A DNA stretch of 64,000 bases from Corydoras sp. C115 (taxonomy: Eukaryota > Chordata > Actinopteri > Siluriformes > Callichthyidae): assembly GCA_019802505.1 (NCBI GenBank), contig JAFMOC010000084.1, positions 519,501 through 583,500 on the forward strand, given 5' to 3'. Shown one piece after another: positions 1 through 11,779 of this stretch. Both the position numbers and the translations under genes were made by a program. Position 1 is the first letter of the stretch. Every line of letters begins with the position of its first letter. A model generated the notes under the pieces. The model did no database searches and was not told where the DNA came from. It worked only from the letters and a program-made list of their open reading frames with translations.

Positions 1-239
1 TTGGTTATTACTAGTGGTTATTTAATATTTAGTAGCTCAACAATTTCTGATATACTTAGATCACCCTATCTGGCACCAACAACCATGCCACATTCAAATC
101 GTTAAATCACCTTTCTTCTTCTGATGCTTGGTTATCACTTCAGCTAGTTGTCTTGACCACCTCTACATATCTAAATGCATTAATTTGCAGACATGTGAAT
201 GGCTAGTTAGCTATTTGTGTTAACAAGCGATTGAATTAA

Positions 240-990
240 ATTGAGTTCAGGTCTGGAGACTGGCTAAGCCTCTCCAGGGCCTTAAAATGCTCCTTACAGA
301 GCCAGTCCTTAGTTGCCCTGACTGTGTGTTTCAGGTCATTGTCATGTTGGATAACTCAGATACAACCCATCTTCAATGCTCTCACTGAGAGAGGTTGTTG
401 GTCACATTTTCATGATATTTGACCTTATCAATCCTTCCCTTGATACAATGTAGTTTCCCTGTCTTCATCGCAAAGAAGCACCCCCAAATTATGATATTTC
501 CACTCACATGCTTCAAGGTTGGGACTGTGTTCTTAGGGTTGTACTCATTCTTCTTCTTCATCCAATCATGGCGAGTGGAGTTGATACCAAAAAGCTCTAT
601 TTTGGTCTCATCTGACTACTGTACATGACTTTCTCCCATGCCTCATCTGAATCATCCAGATTGTCATTGGCAAACTTTAAATCGGCCTGGACATTTGCTG
701 TGGTGAGCAGAGAGATTTTTCATGCCCTGTAGCATTATAATCCGTGACAGTGTAATGTGTTACTAATGGTCATCTTTGAGACTGTGGTCCCACGAGTCAT
801 TAACCAGGTTCTTTCATGTAGTTCTGGGCTGATTCTTTTTCAGAATAATCTTGACCCCACAGGGTGAGATCTTGTATGGTGCCCCAGACCAAGGAAGATT
901 AACATTCTTCTTGTATTTCTTCCATTGTCTGATAATTGCACCAAGAGTTGCCTTCTCATCAAGCTGCTTGCTTATTGTCCTGTAACCTCG
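240..990 (-). mobile_element. Degenerate Tc1/mariner transposase remnant
   Basis: Read on the minus strand, this stretch follows the transposase body of the Tc1-like elements common in fish. Long runs correspond to the segments for the catalytic core, including the reversed match to the region ending in the conserved GTV(L)WSDE-type block near 590-640. Frameshifts and stops are scattered through it, and no terminal inverted repeats or TA duplication are readable, so it is a dead, truncated copy. Family assignment is by remembered similarity to fish Tc1 sequences. It differs from the Tc1 pieces at 5.8 and 19.3 kb and so belongs to another subfamily. Confidence 0.85.
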
Positions 991-1261
991 CACACGGTTG
1001 ATTTGAATGAAGAAGTGTATCCATACACCACCTCTAAACTGAGCTACACTTAGCGTGGCATGCTTAGCAGTGTGTACAGCTAAGGTGCAACTCGCAACTC
1101 GGCTTGGATGTGGAACTCGTCACTGAATTTTAGTTACTCCTTGTGTTTCTTGGACCTTGCATATTTTCTACCATTGTATTCTCTGTGTGACTGTGCATAC
1201 CGACCCATTTGACCCACACCAAACGGTTAATGGTGAATACAATTTACAGTTACACCCCTAT

Positions 1262-1483
1262 ATATGGCATGTTGGCTAAGTGGTTAGGGTGTTGGGCTAT
1301 CAATCTGAAGATTGTGTGTTCAAATCCCAAGACCACTGAAGTTACCAATGTGGTTTTTGAAGCAAGAGCCTTAACCCTAATTGCTCCAGGGCTGCTGTGG
1401 CTAACCCTGTGCTCGCTTTGTAAGTTGCTTTTGATAAAAAATTTTTTGAAAGCGTCTGTTAAATGACCAAATGTAATGGTAAA
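1262..1483 (+). mobile_element. tRNA-headed SINE, V-SINE/DANA-like
   Basis: The head carries an A box (TGGCTAAGTGG, 1273-1283) and a B box (GTTCAAATC, 1318-1326), the internal Pol III promoter of tRNA-derived SINEs. The 3' part ends in a GATAAAA...GCGTCTG..AAATGACC motif typical of DANA/V-SINE elements of fish. Two related copies lie at 36893-37107 and 56523-56748. This copy has an extra run of A and T in the 3' motif and is not recent. Confidence 0.75.
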
Positions 1484-1544
1484 TATACACTAAAAGTATT
1501 TGCTAACCCATCCAAATAAGCAGAATCTGGATAGTATTCCAATC

Positions 1545-1990
1545 AGCTAAATATTTCAATCAGTTCCATGGCAAAAAAAATGGTATAAAATCAAGCACCT
1601 AGGCATATAGACTGACTTTGAATTACAGCGAGAAACTGTAATAGGATGCTACCTGCGTAACAATTCAGTTGTGAAATTTACATTTTCCTAAATATCCACA
1701 GTCAACTGTCAGCTATATTATAAAAAAATGGAAGTGTTTGGGAAAGACAGCAACTACGTAAAGAGAGCGGAGTCAGTGGATAGTCAGCATAGTGCAAAGT
1801 GCTCGCCAACTTTCTGCAGAGTCAATCACTACAGACCTCTAGAGAGCAGTTAGTTCTCCAAGATGTTTGGAACAACCTACCAGCCGAGTTCCATCAAAAA
1901 CTGTGAGCAAGTGTACCTAGAAGAATTGATGCTGTTTCGACGGCAAAGGTTGGTCACACCAAATAATGATTTGATGTACATTTCTTTTCT
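1545..1990 (+). mobile_element. Tc1-like transposon remnant, possibly composite
   Basis: The first part (about 1545-1690) matches the 5' untranslated end and first codons of a fish Tc1-like family. Next come pieces of the DNA-binding region (about 1725-1850). The last part (1855-1990) matches the C-terminal end and 3' flank of a Tc1-like transposase. The catalytic middle is missing, so this is an internally deleted copy or two joined remnants. It directly abuts the (TA)n array at 2008. Confidence 0.7.
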
Positions 1991-2000
1991 GTTCATTCAC

Positions 2001-2220
<220 letters not shown>

Positions 2221-3231
2221 TTGAACATGTATTTCCATGACTGGAGCTTCCTTGTATTAGTAAATAAGACAGATGAGCCTAGGGTCATAAGATCAATTAA
2301 ACAAGTCTGTCATGGATCACTGTCAATGTGGTCAGGCTCGTTGTTTTTTTTTTCTCCAAAAATGTCACGTGTATACCAGGAATAGTACAAGGGAGATTCA
2401 ATAGACGAGGTCACAGACAAATGTATACATTCATTGTGATGAACAGGCATTGCAGAATTAAGCATACTGCAGCTGAGTACAATGCTGGTGCTCATTGTTT
2501 TATGTTCCATAATAAGCTACAAGCCCAGCTTGAGTGCCATTTGCCGTTTAAATGTCCTTGTTTAAAATGACAAAAAACTAAAATTGGATCACTAAGCTTT
2601 GGAAAGTCTGTATGAATCCTGATTTTTTTTTTTCGCCATGCTAATAGTATTTAATCATTATGAGCCATAATAACCTTTGCAAAACCTACACAATGCACCC
2701 TTGATCTTAATATGGAGCACTCTGGTGTAGTGCTCCTTGTAAAAATTGCATGTTCTCCTTATTTCTGCGATGTTCTGTTTGGACTCTTACATTAAATTAA
2801 TTATTTAATTTGCTCCTTTAATATAAAAAAAAAGTTAGTATCCACATTTCAAGCCTGGTTAAAAAGTTGTATCGAGATGTTGAAATAAATAATCAATAAA
2901 TAAATAATTTAATACCTGTCCATTTGCAATGCTATTTTTGTACAAACATATTTTAATAATGTTAAATAGTGAAGTTCTTTTAAGCTTGATGTCATGGTAC
3001 AATGGTGATATCACTTGCAAAATCAGAAAGCAATGATTATGTGTAAGTCTTCATTACAAAATCACAATATTGCTGACATTCTGATATTTGTAAGACTTAA
3101 AAAAAAGGATTTCTTGTCACTTTTCCCTTTCAATTACAATGATTACAACGATGTTTTTCAGAAAAAACAGTATGTCAGTATTATCTGAATATCATAACAA
3201 CACAGCAGATCCATTGACAAATCATATTGCA
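2221..3231. other. Unassigned AT-rich DNA
   Basis: No exon-like frame, RNA gene or recognisable repeat was seen. There are short A and T runs and a few ATTTA motifs only. Confidence 0.5.
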
Positions 3232-3292
3232 TTTTATTTGTCATGTGCACAGTAATACACTGTACAACATGCAGTGAAATGGCAATTTGTTA
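3232..3292. mobile_element. Short piece of a dispersed fish repeat end
   Basis: The block TTTATTTGTCATGTGCACAG followed by ACATGCAGTGAAATGGCA resembles a 3'-terminal block shared by many fish retroelement remnants. It is too short to classify. Confidence 0.45.
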
Positions 3293-3539
3293 CCATTCTG
3301 TTATTTTTGACCACACTGAGGTTTACATACTTAAAAGGAATCAAGATTCGGAGTAAAAGCACCACCTGTTTCTGCACTTGCCTCCTTCTTCTGTCTGCCT
3401 GGCTTGCTTTCTGTGTGAATGCAGATGTAATGGTTTTAAAAACACGCAATCGCTTTGAGAGCCGTTATGAACAGTGCATGTGTGTGAGGTCAGCAGAGCC
3501 ATGACTCTGAGACAGGGATTAAAGCTCCTTTCGGTCCTG

Positions 3540-3710
3540 GACACAGAGAGGAGGAATACATCAGATGAGAAGAATGAGCACAGAAAGAGAGGATGAATAT
3601 TTCTGAGCAAGAATGACAGATCGAGAGAGCGCCCGAGTGACAGACAGAAGGTTAAAGAGAGAGAAGGACAGGGATAGAGAGGAGTGCGGATGGAGCCTGG
3701 CAGACTGAGG
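3540..3710. repeat. Purine-rich low-complexity tract
   Basis: This is a GA-biased stretch made of GAGAGA and AGACAGA words. No coding potential was seen. Confidence 0.6.
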
Positions 3711-3748
3711 AAGCTTAGTTCTTCACCTCTATTCAGACCCCCATTAAT

Positions 3749-3750
<2 letters not shown>

Positions 3751-3790
<40 letters not shown>

Positions 3791-3924
3791 CCACACACTC
3801 AAACACAGACAGAGACACACACACACACACACCGTTAATCTCCTACCATGTCTCAGACTCTAAAGATGCACAAAAGGCCCTTGACATCCCAAAACCCACC
3901 CACCTACACACACACACACACACT
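3751..3924. repeat. Clustered (CA)n microsatellites
   Basis: Three CA runs (about 3751-3789, 3813-3832 and 3904-3924) are separated by degenerate CA-rich sequence. Confidence 0.9.
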
Positions 3925-5099
3925 AGACCTACCCCCTACCCACACACTTGACTGTCCAACCCTCTTACAGAGCCACAGTGTGTGCTCAGAGGGTGAACAG
4001 GTGCTCCCATCATGAAAATAAGAATAATTTATTTTTGTTATATATTATTTTCGATTTTAGCTTCCTGATTATCACTTTATATTATTAGAATGTTGAACCT
4101 CTGAATGTTGAATGAATGAACCTCTCTACCTGGTTGAATTTTCGTAAAAAACATTTTTGTGACCATGAAGAAGGATCATCCTTGGTGCAAAGAGAAATGT
4201 AACATCGCAATTAAAATCCAAGCAAAAATTGTTTTAAGTTGTCATTCTTAATAAAAGCAGTTACAACTTTAACTGCATACCTATTAAAGATTTTAGTACA
4301 TTTCTTTTTATTGTAATTGTATTAATCAATGGTGACTTCATTAAAATGTTGCCAATCTTCTTAGTAAGAAAAGTGGATATTGGCTGTCCTAAGTATCGCT
4401 AGAAGTCGCTACATGATGTCATTACCTAATTTGTGTAATAGGCAATTTGCATGTATGAAGCTGTGAAATAAAGGAATAAGTTATTGGAGAGAAAAAGAAG
4501 TGATTAACAAACAATAAATATTTTTGAACTACAAATGAACTTGAATAAATTAATTAAAAAAATTTATTGTTATTTTCCATTGAATCTTTTTTCCATGACT
4601 TCAATGCTTTGTCCAGACTCACATTACAAAAATTAGTTTTTACGTTAATTATATAAACCAATTTTGTCCTGGGTATTGCTATGTAGGGTAAAACTGCTAA
4701 ACTGTGTTAAACCCTTATACTCTAACTTCTTTATCTAGGGTTGTGACCAGCAAAATGAGCTTAAAAGAGACAGAAGAAAACGAGTTTTCCCCTAAAAGTC
4801 TCCAAAAGTTTTGAATTACGCCAGAAAAACACATTTAAATAATTTGTCCTGATATTTCTGATTTATTTATGAAACATTTCTCAAACTACATTCACTATTC
4901 ACTACATTAACCATACTAAACAAAAATATCAACACAAAACTTTTGTTTTTGCTCCTAATTTTCTCTAAACTCAAAGATATAAGTCACGAAAAGCCCATTT
5001 TCTCTTAAATATTGTTCACAAATTAGTTTTTATCCATGTTACTGATCACTTGAGATAATCCATCCACCTCACAGGTGTATCATATCAGGATGGTGACTA
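3925..5099. other. Unassigned AT-rich DNA
   Basis: Low-GC sequence with no long frame supported by splice sites, and no repeat that I recognise. Confidence 0.45.
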
Positions 5100-5720
5100 A
5101 ACAGCATGTTTATTGCAGGAGTACCACAATAAAAGTCCATTTTAAAATGTGCAATTTTATCACATAGCACAATGCCACAGATGTTGCAAGTTCCAAAGCA
5201 CCAAATGCCTACTCTGCTTCTAGGGTTCAACAAAAGGGGCATGTTTCCTTTTGTGTATGAGTCATAAGGTAAGCGGCAACCATACTGAAACCGCTTACAA
5301 ACCTTTAAAAGAAGTTGACAAACCCCAAAAAGCGCTGAAACTCCCAAAGAAAGGTTAGTCAGGGCCAGTCGTCCATGGCCTGGATATTGGCGGGCTCCAT
5401 ACTTAACGTGTTTTGGGAGTCAATGGAGCCCAACAAGGCATGGAAGGTCAAATTTTCCATCTTGACAAAAAGATTATTGTTGAGTAAAAGCTGGGGAATG
5501 TGCTTCATGTAGCTGACTTACTCCTCTAGTGACTAGCTGTAAAAATCTAAGGCTTCCCTCAACACCTCATTAATGAACTGTTGGAAGACAGCAGTTCTGT
5601 CTAATTAATTAGGCTGAAAGTCATCACCAAATATTATTAATGCCCAGTCAGTGTTAGGAATGCTGTGTTCCACTAATCCCTCAGTCAGATGCAAATGAGA
5701 TTGAAGGGACTGCACAGGTC
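5100..5720 (-). pseudogene. Ty3/gypsy-type pol fragment (RT to RNase H junction)
   Basis: The minus strand keeps the order seen at the end of a Ty3/gypsy reverse transcriptase. The clearest landmarks are a degraded QRFLGFVNFF.RF block near 5300-5340, an FCWTLEAE block near 5210-5240, and a DWP block near 5360-5380. Stops and frame changes interrupt it, and no LTRs, primer-binding site or polypurine tract were found nearby. It is a decayed LTR-retrotransposon scrap. Classification rests on the RFLGFxNFY and FxWTxEAExAF motifs of the family. Confidence 0.8.
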
Positions 5721-5789
5721 CAGTTTAGTAAAAAATTGTTGCCTGCTGCAACACACCAGGGTCAAAAGAGAAGTCCTAGGGTTATTTTT

Positions 5790-6484
5790 GCTTTGAACAT
5801 CTCACGGAGCACTGTTCAATCCAAAAATGGAAAGAATTGGCACCACAGTAAACAAGACAATAAATGACAGGAGATTGATAACTTCTGTAATTTCTATTTT
5901 GATCTTAATATTCTTTATGGAAGAGTGGCAAGGAGAAAGCCATTGAAGAAAACCATAAGAATCCGTTTGCAGTTTTGTTTTCTTGGTGACCATTGAACTT
6001 TTTCTCATTTGGGCTTCCATTTCACACCATCCCCCACTGTCAAAGTTTCATTGCTGGGGGGGTGCTTTTTGATAGTTGGTCAAAGTTATGGGACTTGATA
6101 TGACAGTCAGCAATAGAGGCTACGGAGACCTTCACGACCCTAAAGCCAGAGCTACAATGGAGTGGTTTTAAACTAGTATTCATGTGTTAGAATGCCCAGT
6201 CACTAGACCTCAATCACTTTGTTCACAAACGATCCAATACTGAGCTTCAGCTGGAAGGTCCAAGAATTTCTGTCACTAGATGTCTAAACATATAGTGCAG
6301 ATCAAAAGGTGGCTTCAAAGTTTTCAGGGGGGCTGAAATATGCACGTCGCACTTTTCAGTTTTTTTGCTATGCTTTTTAAAAAAAAGATTCATGTATAAT
6401 TTTCCTTCCACTTCACAATTGTATACCTGGTCTTTTTAAAACTGTTTTGATGTGACAAAATATTCTGAAACTTTTGCAACCCAC
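5790..6484 (+). mobile_element. Tc1-like transposon, 3' two-thirds, decayed
   Basis: It begins in the helix-turn-helix region (ATCTCACGGAGCACTGTTCA) and continues through fragments of the catalytic domain. It ends with the C-terminal coding region and 3' flank, including the TTTTCCTTCCACTTCACAAT block typical of this Tc1 subfamily. Large internal pieces are missing around 6000-6060. The same subfamily recurs at 19262-19945, where the 5' end is kept instead. It ends next to the older repeat that begins at 6485. Confidence 0.85.
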
Positions 6485-6544
6485 TGTAGCTTCGGCAAGG
6501 CACCTAACCCCAACGCTCCCCGGGCATTGTAGACAGGACTAGCC
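6485..6544 (-). mobile_element. Older interspersed repeat, part 1 (split by hAT)
   Basis: This is the continuation of the repeat at 7553-7835, separated from it by the hAT insertion. On the minus strand it contains GGGGTTAGGTGCCTTGCC, a block also present at 20275-20300 in the related plus-strand copy. Its last 8 bp (6537-6544, GACTAGCC) form the left target duplication of the hAT element. Confidence 0.8.
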
Positions 6545-7052
6545 CAGTGCTTCTCAAATAGTGGGGCGCGCCCCCCTGGGGGGGCGCATAACAAGAAATC
6601 ACAGAGCAAGTGATATTAAGTGCATTGAACAAACCCTCAAGAGACAACATGTACAAATATTTAACAGAGATGGAGGAGAGAAAGACAGAGAGAGACGAAG
6701 ATAATGAGAGCAACAAAAGTCAACCGAAAGTTAAATGACGAAGTGACTGTTGCGCTTGGCTTCACTGTAACTGTAACTTCACTGTAACTGTAACTTCACT
6801 GTAACTAAGGTGGGAGACGAAGAAAGACCGGCGTGTCTGCTGTGTCTTTAAATGTTGGCAGCGGACAGCATGAAGCCAAATAAATGAAGGCGTCACTTAA
6901 AGACATTACACCCCAATCACGCTGATAACCGCTGAGTTTTTTAATCGTAAACGTGACGCGCATAACCAGCAAATATTAACGCTTTATGAAAGCTGCTTCA
7001 GAAAAGCTGTGCTGCAAAATGGACGCGTTGGAGACATTAGTTCTGAGTTCCT

Positions 7053-7085
<33 letters not shown>

Positions 7086-7552
7086 AGCACAAATTGTCGT
7101 ATTCATTTTTGTTTTGTAGGTTAAAGTGTTAATAAATTGTGCTCCTGAATGAATGTTGCTGATGAATTTGAGTTTATTATTATTCATTGATTTTATTTCA
7201 TTTCATTTTTCAGTATCAAATGCAGTCAGTTCAAAAACGTTTCACCTTTAAATAAGGATTTTATTCCTTTCTGTTACAAACTAAAAAGCAAAGTTAATAA
7301 AATTATTCTTTGTTCTAAGTTGATCTATATTTCTTTCATTTTTGTATTCTTTATTGTTAATAAGGATACATTGTTATAAAAGAGGTGTAATTATAACACA
7401 TTTATAGACAAATCATACTACAGTGGGCGTGTAAGAATAATTTATGTATTTTTGATAAATTTGGGGGGATAAATCATGTGGGGGGGGGGGGGGGGCGCAA
7501 AATGTTTTCTTCTTCCTAGGGGGGCTTAACAGAAAATAATTGAGAATCACTG
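6545..7552. mobile_element. Non-autonomous hAT transposon, complete ends
   Basis: The element starts CAGTGCTTCTCAAATAGTGG. The reverse complement of its end starts CAGTGATTCTCAATTATTTT, giving hAT-type imperfect terminal inverted repeats. It is bracketed by a perfect 8-bp duplication GACTAGCC (6537-6544 and 7553-7560), the size diagnostic of hAT. Just inside both ends lie G/C runs (GGGGGGGCGC) as in ZBED/Charlie-like families. At 1008 bp it lacks a transposase frame. A 31-bp poly(A) run (about 7054-7084) and an 18-bp poly(G) run (about 7479-7496) lie within it. Confidence 0.93.
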
Positions 7553-7835
7553 GACTAGCCACATTTGCTCACTTCACTCAGTGTATGCTGCATATGTGTG
7601 TGTTTTACTACATACAGTAGATGGGTTAAATGTGGAGGACAAATTCCTCTGTGTGTAAGTACAGCAGGCAAAATAGATCACTATCACCTGTGTGTGCCAC
7701 TGGGTCATTTTCCAAACAGAGTGCCCTTTCACTGACATAGCAGGGTGTGTAGAATGGGTTTGGTGGGTGGAGTTTTACCTTAGCAGCCAATGACTGTCTA
7801 GATCCCGCCCCAGTGGTCACATCAGTTCTTAAAAT
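7553..7835 (-). mobile_element. Older interspersed repeat, part 2
   Basis: Minus-strand landmarks in order are: ATTGGCTGCT, CACACCCTGCTATGTCAG, CTGTTTGGAAAATGA, GTGATCTATTTTGCC, and GGAATTTGTCCTCCACATTT followed by AACCCATC. The same order occurs on the plus strand at 20005-20320. It is a common fish dispersed repeat whose class I cannot name with certainty. It was the target of the hAT insertion. Confidence 0.8.
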
Positions 7836-8197
7836 CGAAAGCAAGAAACTTTTGGACGTAAGAGGGAGACTGAGAAAAGCAGATCTGAGAAAAGGCGCAG
7901 CAAAAAAACTAAAACGGATCATTCAAAGTATTAAACTCAAAATAAACTATTAAAACAGAAATATTCTGTTTAAAATCCTGATTTCATAACTCTTAATATT
8001 CACGTCAGTTTTCTCAATTACAAAATATAATTTGATGGATAGCGTTTTTTTTTTTATTCTCAAAACTTTAGGACCTTTTTTGATGCCGTAGACTTTCACT
8101 TGAACCTACAGCAACTGGTCATGGTTCTTTGTTATCGTCTGACCTGTTCCATGCTGGTAGCACCGTACATACACAGTACATACATGCATGTACTGGA
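7836..8197. other. Unassigned DNA
   Basis: AT-rich sequence with a short poly(T) run. Nothing recognised. Confidence 0.4.
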
Positions 8198-8312
8198 TGT
8201 ATCTGCCCAGTGCCCAAAACGTTCTTCCCTGGATGGGTATGGGGAACCCCCTCACGAACCTAGTAGAGTTTTAAGCATAAGATACTGAATGAATAAATGA
8301 ATGAAGGAATAA
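8198..8312 (+). mobile_element. AATG-tail SINE, 3' fragment
   Basis: It contains the family 3' blocks TGTATCTGCCCAG, CCCTGGATGGG and GGGGAACCCC and a decayed AATG-type tail. The tRNA head and body are missing. Confidence 0.8.
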
Positions 8313-8859
8313 ATATAAATTCTCTGTAGTGCAATTTTATCTGAGTGTTTTTTAGGGTATGTCTCTAGCAGCTTTACACATCTAGAAACTGAAATTTTTT
8401 TAATTCAAGGTTTTTAATTTGTATATGACCTCTAATTAGTATTCATAGCTATTGACTCTGCCATTTCACCTTAAATAGGCCAGTAACGTGGTGTGGCAGA
8501 AGTATAACAACGCTTAATGCGCCCTGCAGTCTGATGACTTCAGAGAGGATAGGGGTTCCTATGAGTTGCCTCATACCCTCCTACTCTTGACCTTAGATGG
8601 CAGAATGATTGGGGAGGGCACTATCACCCACTCCACTCATCCTGTGGGGCCTTAAAATCAAGGCCCATCACGAGACCCTTTGTAAGTCCCACAAACTGGC
8701 AGGCTTGGAGGTGTTGGTGCAGCTTATGACTCCGACACTTAAGACTAAAGGAGGAAGGGGCAGAGACTAACTATGCCACACCTTTATCTACAGGGATTAA
8801 ATAAATGCTATTACAAATTTGTATGTTTTAATTGACTTATTAGAAATATTTTATTCAGA
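8313..8859. other. Unassigned DNA
   Basis: The stretch 8490-8770 is less AT-rich and looks like single-copy or old repeat DNA. No coding frame with splice sites was found. Confidence 0.4.
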
Positions 8860-9760
8860 ATCCTGAAAGGTAACAAGAAGGCTATTCCAGTCCTCGAGCA
8901 GATGCACTGACACTAGGGAAAGCCCCTATCCCCAACCCCTGGCACCTTTTTTGTTGTTTTTTTTTTTTTTAAAAAACCCATGTAAAACATCTTATAAGTG
9001 ATCAGGAACAAACATGCACAAAGCGGTGCAGAAGTGAAAATGAGATCAAGGTTTATAAACATTCCACACTGACATCAGACAGTCAATCATCTAATCGATG
9101 TACCGTGAGCCGTCTCACTCCCACTGAGGCAGTACTTAATCATCCTGTATGAAAACACATGCGTGAGACCCGCAGTGGAAAGAGAGTGCTTTATATAGGC
9201 ATACACACGTCCAATTCGTATATCAACGAACAGAGCTCCAGTTTTATGATGATGATGCAGGAAGTTGCGGAAATTTGATCGCCACAACAGGGTTTGCCCT
9301 AGTTCCCAATCCGTGGATAACCGTCATTGCGATTGCGCTCCCGCCATCATCTTCTCATGGGCCAGTGCTTTATCACTCTCTGGGCCACTGACATCACCCC
9401 TGATGCTGACAGAATTGATGATGAAAGCAAACAGATCTGTCTTAAGTTATAGTTACCAAATCAATTTTATTTTAACAGCCTCTTGCATATTGGCATATTG
9501 ACGGCTGCCAAGTGTCCGGGGGGAGCCAGGGAGCGATGGAGGGCAAGAGCGAGAGAAAGGAGAAGGCAGACGGAGCAGGGAAAGCGTCAGTTAATAGCGT
9601 TTGCCATATTTAATGCAAGATGTCATCGGTGAATATCATTCTGAATAATGTGGCACTTTCTCATAAATTCTTACATCTTATTTACTTAATGGAGAGAGTT
9701 ACAGTTCTCTGACAGCCAGCTAATTAAACATAGTGATAGAGTTTTAGCTCTCCTCCATCC
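8860..9760. other. Candidate conserved non-coding block
   Basis: Some 900 bp is almost free of the repeats that fill the rest of the window and is compositionally balanced. The part at 9590-9740 is rich in homeodomain-like words (TTAATAG, CTAATTAAAC) next to TGACAG (TALE-like). This is an inference from texture and motif density only; no alignment was possible. Confidence 0.35.
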
Positions 9761-9834
9761 CATCCACCCTCCACCCTTTCCTGTCTCTCTCACTTTCGCA
9801 GTCTCTTCATTTTTTCATTCTACTAGGGTATTTT

Positions 9835-10107
9835 GTTACAGGAGGGTTCTCCATGCCCATCCAGGAGAGAAGGTTTGAGGCGCTGGGCAGAGGTCAGGGC
9901 ACCAGTCTATCACACAAACACACACTACATGGGGAAATTTAGAGAATTAAATTTACCTTGAATCCATGTATTTGGGCTGTGGAAAGAAACCAGAAAACCC
10001 GGAGGAAATCCTCATGGATATGGAGAGAACATGGAAACTCCACCTAAATTAAGATGGGAACTTGGCTCCCCAACAAGAGATGAACGTTCTAACCACTAAG
10101 CCACATG
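9835..10107 (-). mobile_element. AATG-tail SINE, divergent
   Basis: Minus-strand copy with recognisable body blocks. The head at the right end (AACCACTAAGCCACATGCCA) is reversed. The tail is lost. The adjacent SINE to the right used the head of this copy as its target site. Confidence 0.85.
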
Positions 10108-10120
10108 CCACCCTGCTGAT

Positions 10121-10463
10121 CCATCCATCCATCTATTATGGATGGGGGGGGGGGGGGGGTTATTATGCCCATCCAGGGGAGAACGTTTCGTGTTCTGGGC
10201 AGATACACCCAGGACAGGACACCAACCTATCGCTGGGCACACAATCACTCACTCACTCACTCACTCACACACAAACACACTCTATATTGGGCAATTTGGA
10301 GAATTCAATTGACCTTGTTCCATGTTTTTGGACTGTGTGAGGAAACTGGAGAAAACCCACACGGACATGGAGAGAACATGGAATCTCCACCCAGATTGGG
10401 ATTCGAACCAGGAATCCCTAGCGCTGAGAAGTGAACGTGCTAACCACTAAGCCACCATGTTGC
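10121..10463 (-). mobile_element. AATG-tail SINE with 13-bp target duplication
   Basis: Near-full minus-strand copy with the tail drifted to (ATCC)n at the left and the tRNA head at the right. It is flanked by CCACCCTGCTGAT at 10108-10120 and 10464-10476. The left duplication includes the last bases of the neighbouring SINE, so it landed at the head of that older copy. A long poly(G) run (about 10144-10160) replaces the usual GGTGGGGTTCC segment. Confidence 0.92.
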
Positions 10464-10684
10464 CCACCCTGCTGATATAATTATTATTTATAACTCCTCT
10501 AAAAACTCACCCTTTTGCATCACTGTCACAGGTGCTGTTTTGCACCTGACATGGTACTCGTATGTGTTTAGTATTTCTTGAGTTCACAGTGCTTTGTTTT
10601 CAGTTCATTTATTTTTTATATTGTCTTTAGTTGTTTTTTTGTAGTACTTTGAGATTTGTTTAAAATGCAAAGTGTGTTATAAAT

Positions 10685-10700
10685 TGTATTATTATTATTA

Positions 10701-10737
<37 letters not shown>

Positions 10738-10752
10738 TATTATTATTATTGT
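10685..10752. repeat. (ATT)n microsatellite
   Basis: A run of ATT triplets with two interruptions. Confidence 0.95.
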
Positions 10753-11504
10753 TTTTGCTTGCCTGGTTTTTTAAGTTGAATACATAACAGTTGCCACTGT
10801 TCTGGGGTGGATTTCCCGAAAGCGAACGTTCTTTGCGAGTTACGAACAACTTTAAGAACGACGTAACTTTAAGAATGCGAATTTTACGGCGCTTTCCCAA
10901 AAGCCTTCTTAAGTCTCCTAGACTAAGAGAGACTTTTAAGTCGTTCTTTGTAGACTCCGCCCCTGAAAAGGCACCGAACTGAATCACAGATTACCACACA
11001 ATCTCTCATTATAATGCACAAAAAATAAACAAATAATTTTGAAAATATTTTTTTTAAAACTATATAAACACTAAATAATCATATTTAAATTAGGATACTG
11101 TTACAAAAAGCGGGAAACAACCAATTTTTGACCAATCGCTTACCAAGCAAGCTTATCAATGGGTGCACTTTTAACCTGAATGCATTATTCAGTGGCATGG
11201 CAAACCAACATCATAATATACACTTTTCTGAAAGCAAACTAAATAAGATGCTTGATTAAGTAGAACTAAAAGACAAATTTATTACATTATTTTCCAAAGC
11301 ACGAGATAGTTCCACCAAGAAAGAAGAAAGTGGAGGATGTATCACAAACTATCAGTGCTTGCAATTCAACTAATAGATCAGGCATAAACTGTATTTGGCA
11401 GGAACATGAATGCCGTCTTCATTCTCACATTCTTCATCAGGAAGATTTAAGCCAGCCTCAACTGCAATGTTGTGTTGTGCCGGTAAAAACCTAAATCCCC
11501 CTGA

Positions 11505-11541
<37 letters not shown>

Positions 11542-11554
11542 TTATTTGTTTATA
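11505..11554. repeat. (TA)n microsatellite
   Basis: A run of TA with a short TTTA extension, inside the inverted-end transposon. Confidence 0.9.
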
Positions 11555-11558
11555 TATC

Positions 11559-11779
11559 CCCATCTTGGTGGAGTTTCCATGTACTCCTCATGTCCGTGTG
11601 GGTTTCCTTTGGTTTCCTCACACAGCCCAAAAAAACATGGATCAAGTCAATTGAGTTGTGCCCAGCGATGGATTGGTGCCCTGTCCTGGGTGTACCAGTG
11701 CCCGAGTTCTCCCCTGGATGGGCATGGGGAACCCCGCCGCGACCCATATAGTGGATAAAGTGGAAGATGATGGATGGAT
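11559..11779 (+). mobile_element. AATG-tail SINE, headless
   Basis: Body and 3' end are present from the GGTGGAGTTTCCATGT block to a GATGATGGATGG tail. The tRNA head is missing and the central GT-rich stretch is deleted. It lies within the transposon at 10802-12164. Confidence 0.9.

Noticed and set aside
1262..1340. Possible functional tRNA gene from A and B boxes
   Set aside because: The head does not close into an acceptor stem and continues into a SINE body. The same is true of every other tRNA-like head in the window.
5100..5720. Endogenous retrovirus
   Set aside because: Only a Ty3/gypsy-type pol fragment is seen, with no env-like frame, LTRs or primer-binding site. A plain LTR-retrotransposon remnant explains it.
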